Of a stretch of DNA of 32,758 nucleotides, positions 26,016 to 32,758 are shown one piece after another. Position numbers and translations under genes: made by a program. The stretch is from Flavobacteriaceae bacterium (lineage in GTDB: Bacteria > Bacteroidota > Bacteroidia > Flavobacteriales > Flavobacteriaceae). Location of the stretch: assembly GCA_029934835.1 (NCBI GenBank), contig JAOZLL010000016.1, positions 2,857 through 35,614 on the forward strand, given 5' to 3'. Every line of letters begins with the position of its first letter. Positions within the stretch are counted from its first letter, which is position 1. The notes beneath the pieces were generated by a model. It was not told the DNA's origin. It saw only the letters and a list, made by a program, of their open reading frames with translations, and ran no database searches.

Positions 26016-26855
26016 TTATCGAATGGGTTTTATCTTTATTATATTCCCTTTTAGATAGTGTGTTTCTCTATACAATTTACCGTCTTTGTCATAGTGTTTT
26101 ACTGTGCCATCTCCATTAGCTAAAGTTCCTATCTCTAAAGGATTTCCTTTTTCATCAAAACATGAGATTATTTCCATCAATTTATCCTCTTTCCATAGTT
26201 TAATTATGTTTAGTTTCTCATTTTCATAATTGTATTTCCATTTGCCAGTTATTTTTCCATCAGCATAATTACCTATTTTATGTAATTTTCCATTTTCATA
26301 ATAGTATTTCCATTTTCCATTTTGTTTTCCTTGTAGGTAACTACCTGTTGAACTCATTTGCCCGTTTCTATAATACTCTTCTTCATTTCCATCCTTTTTA
26401 CCTTTTAAGTAGCTCAGCTTTAACATTAACTGACCATTCATATAATAATGTTTCCATACACCATTTTGTTTGCCTTTTACAATCTCACCTATACATTCTT
26501 TTTTACCATTAGAATGGTATTTTAGATAGGTCTGTGAGTTGTTTTTTTTCCAAATTTTCTTTTCGCCCTCAGCATACATTTTTACATCTATTATCTTATA
26601 TTTTCCGACTGTAATCTCTATACCTTCCATTCCCATATAATAGAACGATAAGACATCTCCTTTTTTTGCTTCAATAGAATAATTGCCTGAATAATCAGTT
26701 GTTGTTCCGACAGTTGTACCGGATACTAATACTGACACACCAGGTATCTCTTCATAATAATCTGAAACTGTACCTGTTATTACTTCTTGTGCATAAGTGC
26801 TTAAAAGCATTGTAGTTGTAAGTGTTAAAGTTAAAAGTATTTTTTTTGTAATCAT
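26016..26855 (-). CDS. Secreted YwqK/MORN-repeat protein with N-terminal carboxypeptidase-regulatory-like domain
   Basis: The 279-residue protein has a signal peptide (about 1-22, ending TYAQ). A carboxypeptidase-regulatory-like beta domain follows (about 23-95: VITGTVSDYYEEIPGVSVLV, then TTDYSGNYSIEAKKGDVLSFYYMG). Residues about 108-275 are tandem MORN_2/YwqK repeats with the pattern Y-x-NG-x-L-x-x-x-G-x-Y-x-x-G-x-x-x-G-x-W-x-Y-Y, for example KWKYYYENGKLHKIGNY. YwqK is the antitoxin of a Bacillus deaminase-toxin pair, but repeats of this kind are widespread in Bacteroidetes secreted proteins and do not prove a toxin role. It lies 45 bases after the longer YwqK-like gene, probably its paralogue and co-transcribed partner. 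Confidence 0.85.
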   Translation of the reverse strand: MITKKILLTLTLTTTMLLSTYAQEVITGTVSDYYEEIPGVSVLVSGTTVGTTTDYSGNYSIEAKKGDVLSFYYMGMEGIEITVGKYKIIDVKMYAEGEKKIWKKNNSQTYLKYHSNGKKECIGEIVKGKQNGVWKHYYMNGQLMLKLSYLKGKKDGNEEEYYRNGQMSSTGSYLQGKQNGKWKYYYENGKLHKIGNYADGKITGKWKYNYENEKLNIIKLWKEDKLMEIISCFDEKGNPLEIGTLANGDGTVKHYDKDGKLYRETHYLKGNIIKIKPIR

Positions 26856-26900
26856 AATGTATAGTTTTGTGTATTAGATTATTAGCTTAAGTAAATTTTA

Positions 26901-28568
26901 TCAATAGGTAATTGTATGATGTACTCCAATATGTTCATCACTAAACTTTTCTTTTGAAAATAATAAATCTTTAGCATTTATTCTTATTTTATAATTTCCC
27001 GCAGGTGTCGTTTTCCTTTTAGGATAACTTACATGAATGTAATAAACTCTTGAATTCATCACATCACAGATCCTTTTTTTATTCCATGGATCTACATATT
27101 TTGTACTATAAGTATAGGCTCTGTCCTCCGGATATCTCTTATATGCAACCACTACTTTCATTCTATACCTACTTTTATTTGTAACGGAAACATCATTAAA
27201 AAACACAAGATCATGAAACTCTCTATCACTTAGTTTTACAAGCAATTTATCACCATAATTTGCATTTAGAAAAGAGACCTTTTTTGCAAGATATTTATAT
27301 TTACCTTTGTAGTACAATTCTTTATCTCCTGTTACCATTTGCCTAAAATGATTTTCCCTCTCGATTTTTCCCTGTGCCCAATAATAAAACAAGCGATTGT
27401 CGGTAATAAGCCCAGTAATTTTTTCACCGGGTACTAATGATTCCTTTTTGGTTGTCCATTTCCCTGTTGATTTCTCTTTATAATGTACTACTGTAGTAAA
27501 CGTGTTTTCTGTATCATTTTCAATAACTATATGGTATTTTTTTAATAGTTTTCCTTCGTGATAAACCTCTTCGCTTTTTAATTGACCATTTTCATGGTAG
27601 GATCTCCATTTACCTGTTTTTTTCGCATCAATATACTTTCCAACAAGCCAAATTTTTCCATTTTCATTATAATATTTCCATTCACCAGTTGCTTTTCCCT
27701 GTGCATCATATTGGCCCGTTTTTTTTAGTTTTCCATTTTTGTAATAGAACTTCCAAATGCCTGTTTTAATCTTATCTTTATCATGCTGTCCTGATGCTTT
27801 TAGTTTTCCATTATCATAATATTCTTTATGCACTACTGAGGTAATTTCATTTTTGGTAGGTTCAACTTCTTCAACTTCCTCAACTTCTATTTTCTTAACT
27901 TCTATTGTTATATAATGAACTCTTTTCCCATTTTCTTTTAAGAATTTTCTGTCCCATTTTTGGACCATATCATCCATAATGAATCGTTCATGGTGCCCTT
28001 TACATAGTTCCTGTAAATCAGATGATGTATGTAATGCTAACGCTTCATATGATTTGAATATCTGATAATCTACTGAATCTCTGCCCACAGTATCTTTACG
28101 ATAATTAAGTATCATCGGAAGTCCTGTTCGGATATTATAATAAACTTTTTTGCCTTTTAACATAAACCCTGTATAAACATAGGCTTCAAATACAGAATAA
28201 TCAAGCCATGTAAAACCAGCAAGAATTCTTAAATCAGTTTGATCTTTGTATTTCTCGTTAAATGATTTTGGGAAGTTTTTTGCTTTTGTTTCTAATTCCC
28301 AAACTTTATCAGTAAAAAGGTCTAAATTTTTATCTTTATGGCCAGTATTAGCCTCTTCAATAATAGAATTAATATCTGTAAAGTCCACAGCATCAAGAGC
28401 ATCGTCTAAAACACTTTTGTTTTGTTTATTTGCTTTATTCATCTCAGCTTTAAGCTCCGTACCTCTCTTAGCCATAACTAATTCACAAGCGAGACAAGTA
28501 CTCTGTCCATATAAATCAATGCTTAGTAAAAATGGAACAAATGCTACTATTAAAAATATTTTTTTCAT
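26901..28568 (-). CDS. Large secreted protein with YwqK/MORN repeats in the middle
   Basis: The 555-residue protein has a signal peptide (MKKIFLIVAFVPFLLSIDLYGQS) followed by a CLAC motif in the mature start. The first third (about 35-230) has no recognised domain. Residues about 248-347 are four MORN_2-type repeats (KEYYDNGKLKASG, KFYYKNGKLKKTG, KYYNENGKIWLVG, RSYHENGQLKSEE). The C-terminal part is beta-rich and of unknown fold (about 350-555). An acidic run EVEEVEEVEP precedes the repeats. I start at the ATG at 28568; a TTG three codons earlier is less likely. It is the first gene of the putative five-gene minus-strand operon. Confidence 0.8.
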   Translation of the reverse strand: MKKIFLIVAFVPFLLSIDLYGQSTCLACELVMAKRGTELKAEMNKANKQNKSVLDDALDAVDFTDINSIIEEANTGHKDKNLDLFTDKVWELETKAKNFPKSFNEKYKDQTDLRILAGFTWLDYSVFEAYVYTGFMLKGKKVYYNIRTGLPMILNYRKDTVGRDSVDYQIFKSYEALALHTSSDLQELCKGHHERFIMDDMVQKWDRKFLKENGKRVHYITIEVKKIEVEEVEEVEPTKNEITSVVHKEYYDNGKLKASGQHDKDKIKTGIWKFYYKNGKLKKTGQYDAQGKATGEWKYYNENGKIWLVGKYIDAKKTGKWRSYHENGQLKSEEVYHEGKLLKKYHIVIENDTENTFTTVVHYKEKSTGKWTTKKESLVPGEKITGLITDNRLFYYWAQGKIERENHFRQMVTGDKELYYKGKYKYLAKKVSFLNANYGDKLLVKLSDREFHDLVFFNDVSVTNKSRYRMKVVVAYKRYPEDRAYTYSTKYVDPWNKKRICDVMNSRVYYIHVSYPKRKTTPAGNYKIRINAKDLLFSKEKFSDEHIGVHHTITY

Positions 28569-28618
28569 GCCTATCAAGTTTTGGTTTTACAATCTTAATT
28601 TCTAAAAAATAATAGCAT

Positions 28619-28626
28619 CAAATTTA
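28619..28626 (-). promoter_or_regulatory. Possible -7 box before the large YwqK-like gene
   Basis: TAAATTTG on the minus strand fits TAnnTTTG and lies 51 bases ahead of the ATG at 28568. A -33 element is not evident. The remainder of the 278-base gap to 28847 holds nothing else that I recognise; the plus-strand frame at 28745 looks random. Confidence 0.35.
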
Positions 28627-28846
28627 AATAATATATAGTTAAGAATTATTTTAAATTAAGTATTAATAACCTTAGGATGTACAATTTTTTAAGGGTAAAA
28701 TGACCATGTGCTCTGAGATATATTTATAATATTTACAACTGTACATGAATATGATCATCATGCCGTACCGAATGGCAACCTTGAAACCTAATTTTATCAC
28801 TATTAAATTTGAGTCGTGTTTTAAACCTAGTCTGCATTTAAGTAAG

Positions 28847-29269
28847 TTAGTTGTTAATTATTCTATGAATTATTACATATTTTCCAGAACGACTTTGTTG
28901 GTCATTTTCTTCATTGCAGCTATCCCATAAACCATCTCGGTATTCAATTTCAAGAGTTGCCGTTTTAAAGAAATCATCCTTAGCTGCTAGATGGTTTTCT
29001 AGTTCTTTACGAGTGATTTTACTCTCACAAAATTTAATGTAATAATCCTGTATAGAAGCCTGAAGGTATAAGTCTTTTTGAGAGGTGCTTTTCCCACTTT
29101 TTGAAACAAAGGTTTTTGAAACAATCGGAGCTGTAACAATAGTTGTTATAGCGTCTGTTTTATCTATTTTACTCATAGGTGTCTTTTTTTTAGCAGTACA
29201 AAAAGTCATGCTTAAACTAACGATGAAAAGCACTATCCAAAGACCGAGTTTAGGGTTTGTTATTTTCAT
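28847..29269 (-). CDS. Putative lipoprotein of unknown function, 140 residues
   Basis: The N-terminus MKITNPKLGLWIVLFIVSLSMTFC is a lipoprotein signal with Cys24. It is followed by a Lys/Thr-rich linker (TAKKKTPMSKIDKTDAITT). The C-terminal half contains DYYIKFCESKITRKELENHLAAKDD, an amphipathic helix, and a final beta-like DGLWDSCNEENDQQSRSGKYVIIHRI. Two further cysteines (about 81 and 117) could pair. I do not recognise the family. It lies between the zinc-ribbon protein upstream and the large YwqK-like gene. Confidence 0.7.
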   Translation of the reverse strand: MKITNPKLGLWIVLFIVSLSMTFCTAKKKTPMSKIDKTDAITTIVTAPIVSKTFVSKSGKSTSQKDLYLQASIQDYYIKFCESKITRKELENHLAAKDDFFKTATLEIEYRDGLWDSCNEENDQQSRSGKYVIIHRIINN

Positions 29270-29344
29270 TTATTACTATTTATAGGAACACGATATGAAT
29301 TACTATTCTATAAAAGGCTTAACTATTTTGTTGTGTTTTTCTTT

Positions 29345-30082
29345 TTAAAACCTACGTCGTATTCTTTTTAAGAAATCTGAGAATGTTTTGTCGTAATTAG
29401 TTTGGAAACCATCGTCAAGTGGAATATACAGTCCAATTCTCATTTTAAAATCATGTTCAGAAAACTTTGCCTTGTTTTTATTCCATATTTCATAAACACT
29501 GGCTAGTATTTCATCTTTGTACTCTTTTTCTAATCTTTTGGCAACGTCTATCTGATCTCCTATCCAAATTTCATAAGTACTATACATCGTTAGATAATGA
29601 GGATAGTCGAATACAAATTTAATATATTGATTGACTAAATCTCCATTTAATCTTTTTGAATTCAAAAGTAAGGACCAAATAAGATGTTGTATCAATTTGC
29701 TTTCAGCAGTATCCAGTTTTTGTAAACGTTTATTTATAGGTATAAGCTGTGCTATTTGTGTTGAATCTAATGGGATGTTCTCATGGTAATTCCATAAATC
29801 TTTAGTAGTGATAGCTAATTGATCTGTTTGTATTTTTTTAATATGATGTGCAACTAATTCACCAATTTCGGTTTTGCTATGAACATGAGGTGAAGGAATC
29901 CACTTTGACTTTACAATACTAAATTCATTACATTTCTCACAGTATCCAATGCTACCATGACTAACCCAATCAATCCATGGTTTTAAATCGGATTTACACT
30001 GTTTACAAATTGGTTCAACCCATTTGTTTAATGGATTAGTGTGTGGATTGTATCCGCTATATATTCCCCATCTTTTTGACAT
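29345..30082 (-). CDS. Hypothetical protein with N-terminal zinc-ribbon-like cysteines, 245 residues
   Basis: Four cysteines form two CxxC pairs (ICKQC at about 26-29 and YCEKC at about 48-51), typical of a zinc ribbon. Several conserved-looking Trp and His residues (KPWIDWVSHGSIGY, PSPHVHSK) follow. The remaining 180 residues are predicted helical, with many Leu, Ile and Lys. There is no signal peptide, so it is likely cytoplasmic. I do not recognise the family. It is in a run of minus-strand genes with small gaps. Confidence 0.7.
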   Translation of the reverse strand: MSKRWGIYSGYNPHTNPLNKWVEPICKQCKSDLKPWIDWVSHGSIGYCEKCNEFSIVKSKWIPSPHVHSKTEIGELVAHHIKKIQTDQLAITTKDLWNYHENIPLDSTQIAQLIPINKRLQKLDTAESKLIQHLIWSLLLNSKRLNGDLVNQYIKFVFDYPHYLTMYSTYEIWIGDQIDVAKRLEKEYKDEILASVYEIWNKNKAKFSEHDFKMRIGLYIPLDDGFQTNYDKTFSDFLKRIRRRF

Positions 30083-30272
30083 TTGTTTTATGGTGTAGTC
30101 TAGTTTGTTTGTAATTACAGGAGCATTAATGGTGTATAATAATAAATGCCTTTAGTTTAGTATTGCGTTGTTTTTTTCATTGTTTTAATCCATCCTATGT
30201 TTATTATCAAAGATTGTATCCATAAATTAAATCTTAATAGTAAGTAAAAAGTGGAAAAATCATAAAAACTCT

Positions 30273-30938
30273 TTAGTCAAGATCCTTCCCTCGTTTTGCT
30301 CCAAATTCATCGAGTAGTATTTCTCTAACATCAATCAATGAAGAGGCACTATCTGTATGAATAAGAATTTCCTTATCTATAAAATCGATAATGGTTTCTT
30401 TTTTACCATCAATTATTTCATAAGCATTATAATCAATGACGCAGTCTCCAAACTCATAGAGGTATTTATCAAACATCTTGGGAACACCCATTTGAAGTAT
30501 TCTTTTATATATAAGCGCTTTTCTAAATGGAGGAGAATCATTCTCATTACAAACCATATACTGTTTGTATTTATTAAAAAATTTAGGGAAAAATATTCTG
30601 AATTCTTCTTCAGTTCCTCGCCATGAAGTTTTTCTTATAAATATTTTCCTGAAATCTGGGCTATATTCTCCTCTAACTATTGTACTGTCAATTTCTACAC
30701 ATAACCTTTGAACTAAATAGGCAAGATCTGAATATTCAATATCTTCGGGATCATCAGGATAATCTACGCAAGATAACAATTGATCAGAATCTTGAGTCTC
30801 AATTTTAACTCGATCATTGGTGTATTCTTCATAACACTCTTCAGCTTGGTCAGTTAATTCATTCTCTACTATTATTTCACTTTGGGCAAATAAAGAAAAT
30901 GGAAAAAGAATTAATAATAAGAGCGCATATTTTTTCAT
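30273..30938 (-). CDS. Secreted acidic protein of unknown function, 221 residues
   Basis: The signal peptide (about 1-18) ends in LFAQ. The mature protein is acidic (for example DYPDDPEDIEYSDLAYLVQRLC) and has a regular pattern that resembles a carboxypeptidase- or TonB-like beta domain followed by helices: VRGEYSPDFRKIFIRKTSWRG, then FFPKFFNKYKQYM. Five cysteines are present. No family is recognised. It is followed by the zinc-ribbon gene after 190 bases and preceded by the transporter after 122 bases. Confidence 0.7.
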   Translation of the reverse strand: MKKYALLLLILFPFSLFAQSEIIVENELTDQAEECYEEYTNDRVKIETQDSDQLLSCVDYPDDPEDIEYSDLAYLVQRLCVEIDSTIVRGEYSPDFRKIFIRKTSWRGTEEEFRIFFPKFFNKYKQYMVCNENDSPPFRKALIYKRILQMGVPKMFDKYLYEFGDCVIDYNAYEIIDGKKETIIDFIDKEILIHTDSASSLIDVREILLDEFGAKRGKDLD

Positions 30939-31060
30939 TAGTTCTATATTTTACTATTTAATAACTATTATTTCTACCCTATAGCTTGTTGCTAACTCGT
31001 TCTGTGAACTAGTTATGTTCTTAAATTAGCTATGTGTATTTGTTGATTTTTTAGGTACTT

Positions 31061-32443
31061 TTACTCGACTTTCTTCGCATCCAATTTTTCAATAACTTTT
31101 CCATAAATAATCAATGAAATAGCTGAAGTTAAAGCAATAGCAGCAAAATAATACCAAATATAATGTGCATTTACAGAGGCAGCTTCCCATGCTTCATGGT
31201 TTTCAAAAAGTCTTGGGTCTGGACAGTATTTGGATAATAAATATCCCGACAAACCAAACCCTAAAATAGAAGCAAAAAATGAATGTAAATGACTAAATCC
31301 TAAATACATACCTTCTTCACCTTTTGGAGCTTGTAAAGAGAAAAATTCTAAAAAACGTGGTGAGATAAATGATTCTCCTAAAGCTTGCAGTGCAATACCA
31401 ATAATCATCATTAAGGCTACAGGATGCATAGACATAAAGCCGAGGTCTATTTCGCCACCGCTAAACCAGTTTCCTGATGCCATTGCTAATGCAGAAAAAG
31501 GCATTATAAACATACCTACTGTCATAGAAAACAACGGCGTTTTACTTGCCATAATTCTTGTTACAAAAGTAACGGTAAGTACTACAATTAAAGGATTAAC
31601 GTTAGCATACCATGAAGGAGAAGCTCCTTCGCCTGCCATACGTAATACATATTTAGGCATAGTGGCATATAACTGATGTTGTACCATCCAAAAACCAGTA
31701 ATAATAAGAATTAATGTTATTAACCTTCCGTTGGTAACGACATTTACTAAACCATTCCATATTTCACCAAGGCTTTTGCCTTCACCATCGTGTTTGGCAC
31801 TTTTATAAAAGAAAATAATCATTATTAAAGCTAAAATGGTCATACCTGTAGAGAAGTAGTTGATATAGACTAATCCCATATCTCCCATAGCGGCACGTAA
31901 AGGTTTAACGATTGTTTTACCTGAAAAAGCACCTATATTAACCATCATATAAAAGATAGAAAAGGCTTGTGCTCTTGTACTTTCTGTTGTCTCTTTAGCA
32001 ACGGTTCCTGTGATAACCGATTTAATAAAAGAACCACCAATCATGATGACTAGCATAATAGGTGCAATTGCCCATCTTGAGGTAGATTCTAATAATCCAT
32101 TAAATTTAATACCATTAGAATAATCTACGAGTCCTATAGATTCTAAGGTAGTTGGTAAAACGCCTAAACCGAAATAGCCAATTGATAATAATGAAAAAGC
32201 TAGAATTAGTGAATATTTAAATCCGATCTTGTCGGCTAAGGCTCCGGTAAATGTGGGTAATAAATACAAACCACCAGAAAAAATACCAGATATTAAACCT
32301 GCTTCTATATCTGTAAATCCAAGGATTCGAGATAAATAAAGTGTTATTACGATAAAAACACCGTAGTAAGCACCTCTTTCAAGTAGTTCTACAATATTTG
32401 CTGTCCAGAATGCTCTTGAAAAACCTTTGAATTTTTGAAACAT
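31061..32443 (-). CDS. POT/MFS family peptide transporter
   Basis: The 460-residue protein has about 12 membrane helices. The N-terminus ELLERGAYYGVF contains the ExxERxxYYG motif of the proton-dependent oligopeptide transporter (POT) family, which imports di- and tripeptides with protons. ADKIGFKYS in the first cytoplasmic loop fits the MFS/POT pattern. The protein has the usual length for bacterial POTs. Peptides from the secreted M1 peptidase in this window are a plausible substrate, though the genes are not adjacent. The C-terminus is cytoplasmic and basic. The start is the ATG at 32443. Confidence 0.88.
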   Translation of the reverse strand: MFQKFKGFSRAFWTANIVELLERGAYYGVFIVITLYLSRILGFTDIEAGLISGIFSGGLYLLPTFTGALADKIGFKYSLILAFSLLSIGYFGLGVLPTTLESIGLVDYSNGIKFNGLLESTSRWAIAPIMLVIMIGGSFIKSVITGTVAKETTESTRAQAFSIFYMMVNIGAFSGKTIVKPLRAAMGDMGLVYINYFSTGMTILALIMIIFFYKSAKHDGEGKSLGEIWNGLVNVVTNGRLITLILIITGFWMVQHQLYATMPKYVLRMAGEGASPSWYANVNPLIVVLTVTFVTRIMASKTPLFSMTVGMFIMPFSALAMASGNWFSGGEIDLGFMSMHPVALMMIIGIALQALGESFISPRFLEFFSLQAPKGEEGMYLGFSHLHSFFASILGFGLSGYLLSKYCPDPRLFENHEAWEAASVNAHYIWYYFAAIALTSAISLIIYGKVIEKLDAKKVE

Positions 32444-32598
32444 ATTTTGTCTTTTTGATTAGCTGCCGAAGGTAAGCATAATACTCAAAATGACTTATGG
32501 TTTTTAAAAGAAAATTATGTAGTAATGAATTGAATACGAATGTGGTTTAATCTTATTTTGAGGTATTGAGAATAGTATAAGATGCTTTATTATATTTA

Positions 32599-32758
32599 GA
32601 ATCATTTGAAAAAAATGCATGTATCTTGGCTGAAAGCCATAAATATCCTAGCTTAAAGCAACGCCATAGGGTATTGGAATCATTTGAGAATAATGCATAT
32701 ATTTTGGCTGAAAGCCATAAATATCTTAGCTTATGGCAACGCCATAGGGTATTGGAAT
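32599..32758. repeat. 78-bp tandem repeat, two full copies and the start of a third
   Basis: Copy 1 is 32599-32676, copy 2 is 32677-32754, and the third begins at 32755 at the window edge. Copies 1 and 2 differ at 7 of 78 positions. Each contains the hairpin TGGCT-GAA-AGCCA; copy 2 also forms TATGGC-AAC-GCCATA (32732-32746), which is broken in copy 1. The period is a multiple of three and one frame on each strand is stop-free through the copies, but I see no start codon in either. The 32444-32598 stretch before it holds the POT promoter region; I see no other gene. Confidence 0.9.

Noticed and set aside
28745-28930. Plus-strand 61-codon frame between minus-strand genes
   Set aside because: It overlaps the 28847-29269 lipoprotein antisense, has no recognisable motif and no promoter.

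Overview
The window comes from an AT-rich member of the Bacteroidetes, most probably a marine-type Flavobacteriaceae. The reasons are the TAnnTTTG-like -7 boxes, the near absence of Shine-Dalgarno sites, and marker families such as DUF3276, DUF6702, YwqK/MORN-type secreted proteins, Leu/Val-type dehydrogenase and DUF4291. There is no rRNA, tRNA, CRISPR array or complete insertion sequence. No single wholly new system is proven here; the strongest leads are listed in the findings.

Bases 1-4.6 kb form a redox block. It holds the 3' part of a membrane-anchored octaheme cytochrome c of the tetrathionate-reductase (OTR) family. Next is a four-helix cytochrome b that carries two cytoplasmic PAS domains. 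After a bidirectional terminator come, on the other strand, a small conserved-looking gene and a sulfide:quinone-oxidoreductase-like flavoprotein with all three expected cysteines. These could together move electrons between quinones and inorganic sulfur or nitrogen compounds.

Bases 4.8-11.3 kb run on the plus strand: enolase, citrate synthase, a terminator, then an arginine-deiminase-like cluster. The cluster has a short guanidino-modifying hydrolase, carbamate kinase and an ornithine-type transcarbamylase, which would turn arginine into ornithine, ammonia, CO2 and ATP. It is followed by a zinc-ribbon methyltransferase. The cluster is interrupted by paired perfect palindromes and by an octamer repeat.

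Bases 11.5-16.6 kb hold a baeRF-like small protein, convergent dapD and amino-acid dehydrogenase, an MsbA/MdlA-like ABC exporter with a TTG start embedded in an 11-bp repeat, and a PUR-alpha-like DUF3276 protein with a strong terminator.

Bases 16.8-24.2 kb contain a Fic AMP-transferase gene whose start codon is out of frame across an A7 tract, a methyltransferase coupled to a secreted M1 metallopeptidase, a DUF6702 protein, a divergent Asp-box (sialidase-fold) lipoprotein and a cysteine desulfurase. A REP-like inverted repeat separates the last two.

Bases 24.3-32.4 kb are entirely on the minus strand and look accessory: five closely spaced genes (two YwqK/MORN-repeat secreted proteins, a 106-residue orphan, DUF4291 and a lipoprotein), then a lipoprotein, a zinc-ribbon protein and a secreted protein of unknown function, and finally a POT-family peptide transporter. 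The right edge runs into a 78-bp tandem repeat that continues beyond the window.
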